The translations under genes and the position numbers were made by a program. Of a stretch of DNA of 12,964 bases, positions 6,648 through 12,964 are shown piece by piece. This DNA comes from Pseudomonadota bacterium (lineage in GTDB: Bacteria; Pseudomonadota; Alphaproteobacteria; Sphingomonadales; Sphingomonadaceae), in the NCBI GenBank assembly GCA_029781465.1, contig JAKOWQ010000066.1:1-12964 (forward strand). The letters are read 5' to 3'. Position 1 is the stretch's first letter; each line of letters starts with the position of its first letter. A model generated the notes under the pieces. The model was not told the origin of the DNA. It made no database searches and saw only the letters and a list, made by a program, of their open reading frames with translations.

Positions 6648-7396
6648 TGCCCCCGCCGCGCATCCTGACCATTGCCGGGTCCGACAGCTCGGGTGGGGCA
6701 GGAATCCAGGCGGATATCAAGACCATCACCGTGCTTGGCGGCTATGCGATGAGCGCGGTTACGGTGCTGACCGCGCAGAATACGCTTGGCGTGACCCTGA
6801 TCGAACCCGCCAGCCCGGCGATGGTCGCCGCCCAGATCGACGCCTGCTTGGATGACATCGGCGTCGATGCGGTCAAGATCGGGATGCTCGGTTCGGCGGG
6901 GATCGCAACAGTGGTTGCGGACCGGCTTGAAGAAATCGGCATTCCGGTGGTGTTCGATCCGGTGATGGTTGCCACCAGCGGTGCGGCGCTGGCCGACGCG
7001 GATACGATCGCAGCGTTCGAGCGGTTGATGCGGCTCGCCACCTTGACCACCCCCAACGTGCCGGAACTTGCCGCGCTGGGTGGTCACGAAGCCATGCTGG
7101 CGCGCGGCGTCGCCTATCTCGCCAAGGGCGGCGATGCCGAGGGCGAGCGCGTGGAAGATGTGCTGGTCCTTCCGGGTGAAGCCCCGCACGTCATGGCCGG
7201 AACCCGCATCCACACGCGCCATACCCACGGCACCGGCTGCACGCTCTCCAGCGCCATTGCCACCTATTTGGGCAAGGGGCTGGCGCTGGCCGAAGCGGTT
7301 GACCGGGCGCGACTGTTCGTGCGCAGCGCCCTGCGCGCCGCGCCGGGATTCGGCCAGGGCAGCGGCCCCCTTGGCCACGGTGAAGCGCGGGGCTGA
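6647..7396 (+). CDS. thiD: Bifunctional hydroxymethylpyrimidine (phosphate) kinase ThiD
   Basis: This cytoplasmic enzyme phosphorylates HMP and then HMP-phosphate with ATP, giving HMP-PP for thiamine phosphate synthase. It has 249 residues, slightly short of the common 260-270. Ribokinase-fold signatures are clear: AGSDSSGGAGIQADIKT (10-26), DPVMVATSG (104-112), TPNVPE (135-140) and the anion-hole/catalytic loop THGTGCTLSSA (193-203), with Cys198. The ATG at 6647 overlaps the upstream stop, and the conserved RILTIAGSDSSGG begins a few residues later, so the in-frame start at 6524 is rejected. No other thiamine gene and no TPP riboswitch is visible nearby; expression probably follows glmM. It converges on the LOG-family gene with only 3 bp between the stop codons. 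Confidence 0.95.
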   Translation: MPPPRILTIAGSDSSGGAGIQADIKTITVLGGYAMSAVTVLTAQNTLGVTLIEPASPAMVAAQIDACLDDIGVDAVKIGMLGSAGIATVVADRLEEIGIPVVFDPVMVATSGAALADADTIAAFERLMRLATLTTPNVPELAALGGHEAMLARGVAYLAKGGDAEGERVEDVLVLPGEAPHVMAGTRIHTRHTHGTGCTLSSAIATYLGKGLALAEAVDRARLFVRSALRAAPGFGQGSGPLGHGEARG

Positions 7397-7399
7397 CCC

Positions 7400-8272
7400 T
7401 CAGTCGAGCTCGTAGAACCGTTCGATCACGTGCCAGGCCTCTTCGGCGGTTTCGGCCCAATGGAACAGTTGCAGGTCTTGGCGGTTGATTACCCCTTCGT
7501 CGGCCATGGCCTCGAAGTTGATGATCCGGTTCCAGTAATCCTTGCCGAACAGCAGGATCGGGATCGGCTTCATCTTGCCGGTCTGGACTAGGGTGAGCAG
7601 CTCGAGAAACTCGTCGAGCGTGCCGAACCCGCCCGGAAACACGGCCACCGCTTTGGCGCGGAGCAGGAAATGCATCTTCCTGAGCGCGAAGTAGTGAAAC
7701 TGGAAGGCCAGACGCGGGGTGACGTAGGGGTTGGGGGCCTGTTCGTGCGGCAGCACGATGTTGAGCCCGATCGTCTCCGCTCCGGCCTCTACCGCGCCGC
7801 GATTGGCCGCTTCCATGATCGAGGGGCCCCCGCCCGAGCAGACCACGAATTCTCGCATGCCCTTTTCGACGATCGCCTTGCTTGAGGCGATGTACGCGAG
7901 CTTGCGGGCTTCCTCATAGTATTTCGCATTGGCCGCCAGCCGCTCGGCCACGGCCTTGCGCTCGGGCGGAGCATTGGCAACCAGCTCCTGTGCAGCCTCG
8001 GGTGAGGGAATGCGCGCCGAGCCGTAGCAGACCAGGGTCGAGCCGATATTGGCCTCTTCGAGCAGCATCTCGCACTTGAGCAGTTCCAGCTGGAAGCGCA
8101 CCGGGCGCAGTTCCTCGCGCAGCAGGAAATCCGTGTCGCGAAAGGCCAGCTTGTAGGCCGGGCTGCGGGTTTGCGCTGTTTCGTGGCTCTGGGCCTCGAC
8201 GAAGCCCGCCTCCTGCTCGGCCTTGTAGAAACGGCGGCGATGGAGGCGCTTTTCCTTTTCTTCTTCTGTCAT
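7400..8272 (-). CDS. LOG/TIGR00730 family Rossmann-fold protein
   Basis: A 290-residue cytoplasmic protein. LOG proteins are nucleoside 5'-monophosphate phosphoribohydrolases, first known for releasing active cytokinin; many bacterial members probably act in purine salvage or turnover. The nucleotide-binding signatures are SGGGPSIMEAANRGA (146-160) and PGGFGTLDEF (213-222), the family's GGGxxGxM and PGGxGTxxE motifs, with RKMHFLLRAKA between them. A charged N-terminal extension of about 75 residues makes it one of the longer type members, so its substrate may differ from short plant-like LOGs. The start at 8272 has GAGG 3-7 bp upstream. It lies downstream of the tRNA-Gln gene on the same strand, 87 bp away, and converges on thiD. 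Confidence 0.9.
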   Translation of the reverse strand: MTEEEKEKRLHRRRFYKAEQEAGFVEAQSHETAQTRSPAYKLAFRDTDFLLREELRPVRFQLELLKCEMLLEEANIGSTLVCYGSARIPSPEAAQELVANAPPERKAVAERLAANAKYYEEARKLAYIASSKAIVEKGMREFVVCSGGGPSIMEAANRGAVEAGAETIGLNIVLPHEQAPNPYVTPRLAFQFHYFALRKMHFLLRAKAVAVFPGGFGTLDEFLELLTLVQTGKMKPIPILLFGKDYWNRIINFEAMADEGVINRQDLQLFHWAETAEEAWHVIERFYELD

Positions 8273-8359
8273 TGCCTCTTCCTCATCCGCATCGCCGGAC
8301 CTGTCAAAGGAAAACGCGCACGCCGAGCGGCGGGCGGGACAGGGTCAGCGATGTGGGAA

Positions 8360-8433
8360 TGGATGCCCGACGAGGATTCGAACCTCGATTGACGGAGTCA
8401 GAGTCCGTAGTCTTACCTTTAGACGATCGGGCA
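8360..8433 (-). tRNA. tRNA-Gln (anticodon CUG), CCA encoded
   Basis: The minus strand folds into a full cloverleaf. The acceptor stem TGCCCGA/TCGGGCA is perfect over 7 bp; the D arm is GTC-TAAAGGTAA-GAC; the anticodon arm is ACGGA-CTCTGAC-TCCGT with anticodon CTG at positions 34-36; the T arm is CGAGG-TTCGAAT-CCTCG. A CCA end is encoded (8362-8360). Glutamine is assigned from the anticodon and the Gln/Glu-like D arm. The first pair is U1-A72, which bacterial GatCAB amidotransferase recognises in tRNA-Gln, and the discriminator is U73. Confidence 0.95.
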
Positions 8434-8444
8434 ACAGGCGGGTG

Positions 8445-8473
8445 CCTCTAGGGCGGTGACGGCGCCTCGTCAA
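8445..8473 (-). promoter_or_regulatory. Promoter of the tRNA-Gln gene
   Basis: On the minus strand TTGACG (8473-8468), a 17-bp spacer and TAGAGG (8450-8445) lie 11 bp before the first base of the mature tRNA. The good -35 box, ideal spacing and short leader fit a strong housekeeping sigma promoter. Confidence 0.6.
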
Positions 8474-8531
8474 GCCGGGCGGCGAGAGTGCTTGCCCCGC
8501 TCCGGCGAGAGGTCTACCAAGGCGGCAGGTA

Positions 8532-8549
8532 CCCGCCGCGTCCGGCGGG
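8532..8549 (+). other. GC hairpin in the ppx leader
   Basis: CCCGCCG (8532-8538) and CGGCGGG (8543-8549) form a perfect 7-bp stem with a 4-base loop, followed by AAAACAATAA, 24 bp before the ppx start. The A-rich side does not fit an intrinsic terminator on the plus strand. It may influence mRNA stability or translation; no function can be shown. Confidence 0.35.
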
Positions 8550-8573
8550 AAAACAATAACGAGTGCAAGTGAC

Positions 8574-9788
8574 ATGGCGGAGAAACTTCCGTCGGCGATG
8601 CGCGAGGAGGCTGGTTGCGGGAATGATGGACTGACGGAGCCGCGCGAAAACGCGCCTTCGCTTTCCGGTTCCGCTTCGCCCCAGCGCCGGCCCGGCGGCC
8701 GAACCGAACAGGATGGCCCGCGTGCAGGCGCGGCACCGGCAGAGTGGCGTTCGCCGCCGTTCCATCGTCAGGCCTTTGCCGCGATCGACCTTGGCACCAA
8801 CAACTGCCGCCTCCTGATCGCCCGCCCCGATGGCGAGAATTTCACCGTGATCGATGCCTTCAGCCGTGTGGTGCGGCTGGGCGAGGGTCTGGCGCAGACC
8901 GGCAAGCTGAGCGAGGCGGCGATGGAGCGCGCGCTTGGCGCGCTCAAGGTTTGCGCCGAAAAGCTTCGGCGCCGGAATGTCCATCTGGCCCGCTCGGTCG
9001 CCACCGAGGCATGCCGCCGCGCCGAAAACGGGCCTGAATTCATCGAGCGGGTGCGCCGCGAAACCGGCATCGCCCTCGATATCATCAGCGCCAAGGAAGA
9101 GGCGCGCCTGGCTGTTCTGGGTTGCCATCTGCTGCTCGAACAGGGCGAAGGCCCGGCAATGGTGTTCGACATCGGCGGCGGATCGACCGAACTGGTGCTG
9201 GTCGAATCGCGCGGCGGCGAAGTCCCGCGCATCCACGACTGGCAAAGCGTGCCCTGGGGCGTTGTCTCGCTGAGCGAAACCTGCGGCAAGGAGCCGGCGG
9301 GCGACGAGGCGCGCGCCGAACGATATGCCAGGATGAAGCGGCTTGTTCGCGAAAGCCTCTCGCCGCTGACCGAGCGGATCGCCGAGCGTTTCGGCCCCGA
9401 TCACGATCCCGCCGGAATGCGGCTGCTGGGAACCAGCGGAACGGTTACCACCCTGGCTTCGGTCCATCTCGAGCTGCCGCAATACGATCGGCGCGCGGTT
9501 GACGGGTTGATCGTGCCGACCCTGGCGATGCGTGATATTGCCGCGGCGCTTGCAGCCATGCCACCGCAGCAAAGGCGTTCGCAGCCGTGCATCGGCGGCG
9601 AACGGTCCGATCTGGTGGTGGCGGGCTGCGCGATCCTCGAGACGATCATCGAACTCTGGCCGACCGAACGGCTGGGGGTTGCCGACCGGGGTATCCGCGA
9701 GGGCATCCTGCGCAGCCTGATGCGGGCGGGAAGCGCCGCCGAACAGAGCCGCGCCGCACTGCGCCAGGCCCGGCGGGAAGCGCGATGA
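8574..9788 (+). CDS. ppx: Ppx/GppA family exopolyphosphatase / guanosine pentaphosphatase
   Basis: This protein should remove terminal phosphates from polyphosphate and/or turn pppGpp into ppGpp. The ASKHA-fold ATPase-like motifs are AAIDLGTNNCRLLIA (69-83), ATEACRRA (143-150), the catalytic-Glu segment ISAKEEARL (171-179), FDIGGGSTELVLVE (198-211) and LGTSGTVTTLA. With 404 residues it lacks the C-terminal HD-like domain of the 500-residue E. coli Ppx, as many alphaproteobacterial members do. The first 65 residues or so are polar, Pro/Gly/Ser-rich and not part of the fold; the start could instead be a later codon, since the ribosome site before 8574 is weak (ATG at 8598 is the next candidate). 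The stop overlaps the rlmE start by ATGA, so the two are translationally coupled. Ppx versus GppA specificity cannot be decided from sequence. Confidence 0.9.
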   Translation: MAEKLPSAMREEAGCGNDGLTEPRENAPSLSGSASPQRRPGGRTEQDGPRAGAAPAEWRSPPFHRQAFAAIDLGTNNCRLLIARPDGENFTVIDAFSRVVRLGEGLAQTGKLSEAAMERALGALKVCAEKLRRRNVHLARSVATEACRRAENGPEFIERVRRETGIALDIISAKEEARLAVLGCHLLLEQGEGPAMVFDIGGGSTELVLVESRGGEVPRIHDWQSVPWGVVSLSETCGKEPAGDEARAERYARMKRLVRESLSPLTERIAERFGPDHDPAGMRLLGTSGTVTTLASVHLELPQYDRRAVDGLIVPTLAMRDIAAALAAMPPQQRRSQPCIGGERSDLVVAGCAILETIIELWPTERLGVADRGIREGILRSLMRAGSAAEQSRAALRQARREAR

Positions 9789-10444
9789 GCCGATCGGGAC
9801 GCGATCCGGGTGAGCGGCTGCGCACCGGCAAGAAGCGCTCGACCAGTTCGGCGCGCTGGCTGACCCGCCAGCTCAACGATCCCTATGTCAAGCGCGCCAA
9901 GGCCGAAGGTTGGCGCAGCCGCGCCGCGTTCAAGCTGGCCGAACTCGATGACAAATACGGTCTGATCAAGGGCGCAAGCCGGGTGGTCGATCTGGGTGTG
10001 GCCCCTGGCGGCTGGAGCCAGGTGGTGCGCCAGCGCGCGCCCAGGGCCGCGGTGGTCGGCATCGACCTGTTGCCCACCGATCCGATCGAGGGGGTTACCC
10101 TGTTCCAGATGGATTTCATGGCCGATGAGGCGCCCGGCGCTCTGCTCGAAGCGCTGGGCGGGGCTCCAGATCTGGTGATCTCGGACATGGCCGCCAACAC
10201 CGTGGGCCACAAGGCCACCGATCACCTGCGCACTATGGGCCTGGTCGAAACTGCGGCGCACTTCGCGATCGAGAATCTTGCACCGGGCGGCGCCTTCATC
10301 GCCAAGGTACTGGCCGGCGGGACCGACACCGAACTGCTGGCGCTCCTCAAAAAGCACTTCACCAGCGTCAAGCACGCCAAGCCGCCCGCCAGCCGCAAGG
10401 ATTCGTCCGAATGGTACGTGATCGCGCAGGGCTTCAAGGCATAG
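9785..10444 (+). CDS. rlmE: 23S rRNA (uridine-2'-O)-methyltransferase RlmE (FtsJ/RrmJ)
   Basis: RlmE methylates the 2'-O of U2552 (E. coli numbering) in the A loop of 23S rRNA with S-adenosylmethionine, a late step of 50S assembly. The 219-residue protein shows RSRAAFKL (44-51), the SAM-binding loop VVDLGVAPGGWSQV (67-80), SDMAANTVGHKATDH (133-147), FIAKVLAGG (171-179) and SSEWYVIA (207-214). The KDKE catalytic tetrad is complete at Lys50, Asp134, Lys174 and Glu209. A basic N-terminal tail (about 25 residues) precedes the conserved WLTRQLNDPYVKRA and probably contacts rRNA. The ATG at 9785 lies in the ATGA overlap with ppx. The gene is followed by a GC-rich hairpin. Confidence 0.96.
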   Translation: MSRSGRDPGERLRTGKKRSTSSARWLTRQLNDPYVKRAKAEGWRSRAAFKLAELDDKYGLIKGASRVVDLGVAPGGWSQVVRQRAPRAAVVGIDLLPTDPIEGVTLFQMDFMADEAPGALLEALGGAPDLVISDMAANTVGHKATDHLRTMGLVETAAHFAIENLAPGGAFIAKVLAGGTDTELLALLKKHFTSVKHAKPPASRKDSSEWYVIAQGFKA

Positions 10445-10446
10445 CA

Positions 10447-10476
10447 AAAGGGCGGAGCCTTGCGGCCCCGCCCCTT
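10447..10476. terminator. Hairpin terminator between convergent rlmE and the cytochrome c gene
   Basis: GGGCGG (10450-10455) pairs with CCGCCC (10468-10473), and GCC (10457-10459) with GGC (10464-10466), around a TTGC loop with one A-C mismatch; AA and TT extend the base. A short A run precedes it and only TT follows, so it would work better for the minus-strand transcript (AAAA becomes UUUU) than for rlmE. Confidence 0.6.
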
Positions 10477-10498
10477 CGATCCTCCGCTCTGTCAGGCC

Positions 10499-11386
10499 TT
10501 ACTTGGCCGACTTGAGATAGGCGATCACGTTGGCGCGTTCCTGCGCGTCCGAGATGCCCGCGAAGGTCATCTTGGTGCCGGGCGCGAAAGCCTTGGGGCT
10601 GGTCAGCCAGGCGTCCATCGTGGCATCGTCCCAGGTGCCGCCTTTGCCCTTGAGCGCATCAGAGAAGGCGAAACCGCCCCGGCCCGAGGCCACGCCTTCG
10701 CCAAAAACGCCAGCAAGGTTGGGGCCGATGCCGTTGGCGCCGCCCGCGTTGGCGGTGTGGCAGGCCTTGCACTTGGCGAACGACTTTTCGCCAGCAGCGG
10801 CATCGCCGACGATCGCCGCCGGCGCGGCATCGCCAGCCGGAGCGGCGGCAACCTCAGGCACCGCGGGAAGCGGCAGGTTCGAACCCTTGGAGTTGAGGAA
10901 CACCATCAGGTTGGCGCGCTCGGCAGGATCGGAAATCCCGGCGAAGCTCATCTTGGTGCCCGGTGCGAAGGCCTTGGGGCTGGTCAGCCATTCGTTCATG
11001 CTGGCCCAGTCCCACTTGCCGCCCTTGCCCTTGAGCGCATCGGAGAAGGCGAATCCGCCCCGGCCTGCAGCGATGGATTCGCCCAGCACGCCATAAAGGT
11101 TCGGGCCGATGCCATTGGCCCCGCCCTGGTCGGCGTTGTGGCAGCTGGTGCACTTCTTGAAGGTCGCCTCGCCCTTGGCCGGATCGGCCGCCGCGAGCAG
11201 TGCCTCGATCGAGACCTGGGCTGCGCCGCCTTCCTCGGACGACACGCCTTCGATGGCATAGCCCATCTGCTCGGGACGGTGCTCCTTGTCGGCGTGAAAA
11301 TAGCGGCCCGAAAGGCTGGCAAGGCCCAGGGCAACGATGCCCGCGCCCAGCGTCCAGCCGGCAATGGTGTTGAAACGATCAGCCAT
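10499..11386 (-). CDS. Membrane-anchored class I cytochrome c with two tandem haem domains
   Basis: A 295-residue electron carrier. Residues 11-30 form an uncleaved signal anchor (WTLGAGIVALGLASLSGRYF), leaving the rest in the periplasm. Two cytochrome c domains follow at about 72-168 and 199-295, each with a CxxCH haem site (C79-H83 CTSCH; C206-H210 CKACH) and a distal Met ligand in GTKMSF/GTKMTF (Met146, Met273). They are about 70% identical, with blocks such as GRGGFAFSDALKGKGG and SPKAFAPGTKM unchanged, so they arose by duplication. A 30-residue Ala/Pro-rich linker joins them. The single-domain relatives are the CycM/c552 type of alphaproteobacteria, which carry electrons from the bc1 complex to cytochrome oxidase; the same role is likely here. 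The start at 11386 has GGGG about 9 bp upstream. It is divergent from the carboxylase gene. Confidence 0.93.
   Translation of the reverse strand: MADRFNTIAGWTLGAGIVALGLASLSGRYFHADKEHRPEQMGYAIEGVSSEEGGAAQVSIEALLAAADPAKGEATFKKCTSCHNADQGGANGIGPNLYGVLGESIAAGRGGFAFSDALKGKGGKWDWASMNEWLTSPKAFAPGTKMSFAGISDPAERANLMVFLNSKGSNLPLPAVPEVAAAPAGDAAPAAIVGDAAAGEKSFAKCKACHTANAGGANGIGPNLAGVFGEGVASGRGGFAFSDALKGKGGTWDDATMDAWLTSPKAFAPGTKMTFAGISDAQERANVIAYLKSAK
10502..11173 (-). repeat. Intragenic tandem duplication of the cytochrome c domain
   Basis: Unit 1 is 11173-10883 and unit 2 is 10792-10502, 381 bp apart. The DNA is also alike, for example in the segments coding for GGANGIGPNL and FAFSDALKGKGG. Each unit codes for one full haem domain. 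Confidence 0.8.
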
Positions 11387-11428
11387 CGATATCGCCCCGT
11401 TGGGAAAAGTCAGGAAACTTTGCGGGCC

Positions 11429-11457
11429 GCTCTAGTGTCGCGCTGGCGCGAGCGCAA
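11429..11457 (-). promoter_or_regulatory. Candidate promoter of the cytochrome c gene
   Basis: On the minus strand TTGCGC (11457-11452), a 17-bp spacer and TAGAGC (11434-11429) would give a leader of about 35 bases before the ATG at 11386. The boxes resemble the tRNA-Gln promoter of this window (TTGACG/TAGAGG, also 17 bp). Confidence 0.45.
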
Positions 11458-11499
11458 GGGGCATTGCACCGGCTCGAAATCGCGCTTAGCCCTTGGCCC

Positions 11500-12964
11500 A
11501 TGATTTCCTCGATCCTGATCGCCAACCGGGGCGAAATCGCCTGTCGGATCATCCGCACCGCACGGGCCATGGGTATCCGCACCATTGCCGTCTATTCGGA
11601 TGCCGATGCCCGCGCGATGCACGTACGCGAGGCCGATCAGGCGGTGCACATCGGCCCTGCTCCAGCGCGCGAAAGCTATCTGGTGGCCGAGAAAATCCTC
11701 TCCGCCGCGCGCCAGTGCGGGGCCCAGGCGATCCACCCCGGCTATGGTTTTCTTTCCGAGAATGCCGAATTCGCCCAGGCCGTGATCGATGCCGGGCTGG
11801 TGTGGATCGGCCCCAAGCCCGCCAGCATCACCGCGATGGGGCTGAAAGATGCCGCCAAGAAGCTGATGCAAGCGGCGGGTGTTCCCACCACCCCCGGCTA
11901 TCTCAGCGAGGATCAGGACCCCGAACGGCTTCGCGCCGAAGCCGGGAAGATCGGCTATCCCGTTCTGATCAAGGCGGTCGCGGGTGGCGGCGGCAAGGGG
12001 ATGCGGCTGGTTGAGGCCGATGCGGATTTTGCAGAGGCGCTCGCCTCGTGTCAGCGCGAGGCGGCTTCGAGCTTTGGCAATGCCAACGTGTTGATCGAGA
12101 AGTACATTCTCTCGCCCCGGCATATCGAAGTGCAGATCTTCGGCGACAGTCACGGCAATGTCGTGCACCTGTTCGAGCGCGATTGCTCGCTCCAGCGCCG
12201 TCACCAGAAGGTCGTGGAGGAAGCCCCAGCGCCGGGGATGGATGCTGTCACCCGCGAGGCCGTCTGCGCCGCCGCCGTGCGCGCCGCCAATGCGGTGAAC
12301 TACGAAGGCGCGGGCACGATCGAGTTCATCGCCGATGGCAGCGAGGGACTGCGCGCCGACCGGATCTGGTTCATGGAGATGAATACTCGCCTGCAGGTCG
12401 AACATCCCGTGACCGAAGAAATCACCGGGGTCGATCTGGTCGAGTGGCAGCTGCGCGTCGCCGCAGGCGAGCGCCTGCCGCTGGCGCAGGAAGATCTGGC
12501 GATCACCGGGCATGCCATGGAGGTGCGCCTCTATGCCGAGGATCCGGCCAAGGGCTTCCTCCCCGCCACCGGGGCGCTCGATCAGCTCTGGCTTTCGCGC
12601 ATGGTCAGGATCGACAGCGGAGTCGAGCAAGGCGACGCGATCAGCCCGTTCTACGATCCGATGATCGCCAAGCTGATTTCCCTCGGCGCCAGTCGCGAGC
12701 AGGCCCGCACCGGGCTTATGGAGGCTCTGGATGACAGCTTCGTCGCGCCGCTGCGCACCAACAAGGGCTTTCTCTATGAAGGCCTGGCCGATCCGGACTT
12801 TGCCGCGGGCAGGGTCGATACCGGGCTGATCGCGCGGCGCGGCGAAGCGCTGGTGCCTGCTGCCGAGCCAAGCCAGGCGGCCGCCGATGCCGCCGCGCAG
12901 CGCCTCAGGCGCGACTGGCTGGGGTGGGGCGCCAAAGGGCACGAGCGCGCGATACGCCACGGCC
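11500..12964 (+). CDS. Biotin carboxylase (alpha) subunit of an acyl-CoA carboxylase, probably 3-methylcrotonyl-CoA type; 3' end outside window
   Basis: The frame stays open to the window edge (488 residues seen). It covers the biotin carboxylase part, which uses ATP and bicarbonate to carboxylate biotin; a C-terminal biotinyl domain (full length about 620-670 residues) should follow outside. Motifs in order: ILIANRGEIACRIIRTARA (5-23), HPGYGFLSENAEFA, the ATP-grasp loop KAVAGGGGKGM (158-168), EVQIFGD, FERDCSLQRRHQKVVEEAPA, and the catalytic EMNTRLQVEHPVTE (from Glu293, with Asn295, Arg297 and Glu301). AVHIGPAPARESYL and the segment VRIDSGVEQGDAISPFYDPMIAKL are more like methylcrotonyl-CoA carboxylase (mccA/liuD, leucine breakdown) than acetyl-CoA carboxylase AccC; propionyl- or geranyl-CoA carboxylase remain possible. 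The partner beta subunit is not in view. The ribosome site is poor, but the start matches the family N-terminus exactly. Confidence 0.9.
   Translation, partial: MISSILIANRGEIACRIIRTARAMGIRTIAVYSDADARAMHVREADQAVHIGPAPARESYLVAEKILSAARQCGAQAIHPGYGFLSENAEFAQAVIDAGLVWIGPKPASITAMGLKDAAKKLMQAAGVPTTPGYLSEDQDPERLRAEAGKIGYPVLIKAVAGGGGKGMRLVEADADFAEALASCQREAASSFGNANVLIEKYILSPRHIEVQIFGDSHGNVVHLFERDCSLQRRHQKVVEEAPAPGMDAVTREAVCAAAVRAANAVNYEGAGTIEFIADGSEGLRADRIWFMEMNTRLQVEHPVTEEITGVDLVEWQLRVAAGERLPLAQEDLAITGHAMEVRLYAEDPAKGFLPATGALDQLWLSRMVRIDSGVEQGDAISPFYDPMIAKLISLGASREQARTGLMEALDDSFVAPLRTNKGFLYEGLADPDFAAGRVDTGLIARRGEALVPAAEPSQAAADAAAQRLRRDWLGWGAKGHERAIRHG

Noticed and set aside
8321..8332. CGCCGAGCGGCG as a terminator after tRNA-Gln
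   Set aside because: The stem has only 4-5 bp with a tiny loop, and the T-rich stretch on the minus strand begins several bases later, so it is too weak to call.
8514..9572. 352-codon open frame on - opposite ppx
   Set aside because: No family features; ppx motifs on + are unambiguous.
10460..11503. 347-codon open frame on + opposite the cytochrome c gene
   Set aside because: Its internal repetition merely mirrors the duplicated haem domains on the minus strand, and it has no recognisable motif.
11410..12960. 516-codon open frame on - opposite the carboxylase gene
   Set aside because: The plus strand carries the full biotin carboxylase motif series; the antisense frame is composition-driven.
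1..12964. CRISPR array, toxin-antitoxin, phage or defence cluster
   Set aside because: I saw no regularly spaced direct repeats, integrase, restriction or toxin-antitoxin type genes; nearly all coding space is assigned to housekeeping families.

Overview
This 13 kb, mostly GC-rich window looks chromosomal and alphaproteobacterial. Gene content and protein style suggest the Sphingomonadales; this is inferred from family resemblance, not from a marker gene. Support comes from the glmM / DUF1272 / thiD run, the ppx-rlmE pair, a membrane-anchored class I cytochrome c and a LOG-family protein. Most of the window is ordinary housekeeping sequence. I found no defence, phage, conjugation, CRISPR or biosynthetic system.

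Layout. Positions 2-478 hold the 3' part of a GNAT acetyltransferase. Positions 522-2688 hold two unrelated L,D-transpeptidases in convergent orientation: a YkuD_2-type enzyme with a Tat-like signal on +, and a YcbB/LdtD-type enzyme on -. A hairpin fills the 31-bp gap between them. Positions 2689-3743 contain no intact gene. The right part (about 3084-3712) is a decayed, internally deleted IS6-family insertion sequence whose transposase survives as frameshifted pieces on the minus strand. Positions 3744-4991 (-) encode a DAACS-type symporter with an altered sodium-site motif. Divergent from it is a tightly coupled + run: glmM (5083-6423), a small DUF1272 cysteine-rich protein (6423-6647) and thiD (6647-7396), joined by TGATG stop/start overlaps. 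A LOG/TIGR00730 protein (7400-8272, -) converges on thiD with only 3 bp between stops. Behind it on - lies tRNA-Gln(CUG) with a clear promoter. On +, ppx (8574-9788) and rlmE (9785-10444) overlap by ATGA. A hairpin separates them from a minus-strand membrane-anchored cytochrome c (10499-11386) with two tandem haem domains. Divergent from that, a biotin carboxylase subunit of the methylcrotonyl/propionyl-CoA carboxylase type starts at 11500 and runs off the window.

How the genes relate. GlmM makes glucosamine-1-phosphate for UDP-GlcNAc and thus peptidoglycan; the two L,D-transpeptidases act on finished peptidoglycan. ThiD belongs to thiamine synthesis, Ppx to polyphosphate/(p)ppGpp metabolism, and RlmE to 50S ribosome maturation. 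Apart from the two close operons (glmM-DUF1272-thiD and ppx-rlmE), the neighbours do not form one pathway. The points most worth a second look are the duplicated cytochrome domain, the symporter with Arg in place of the Asp of NMDGT, and the eroded IS6 element.
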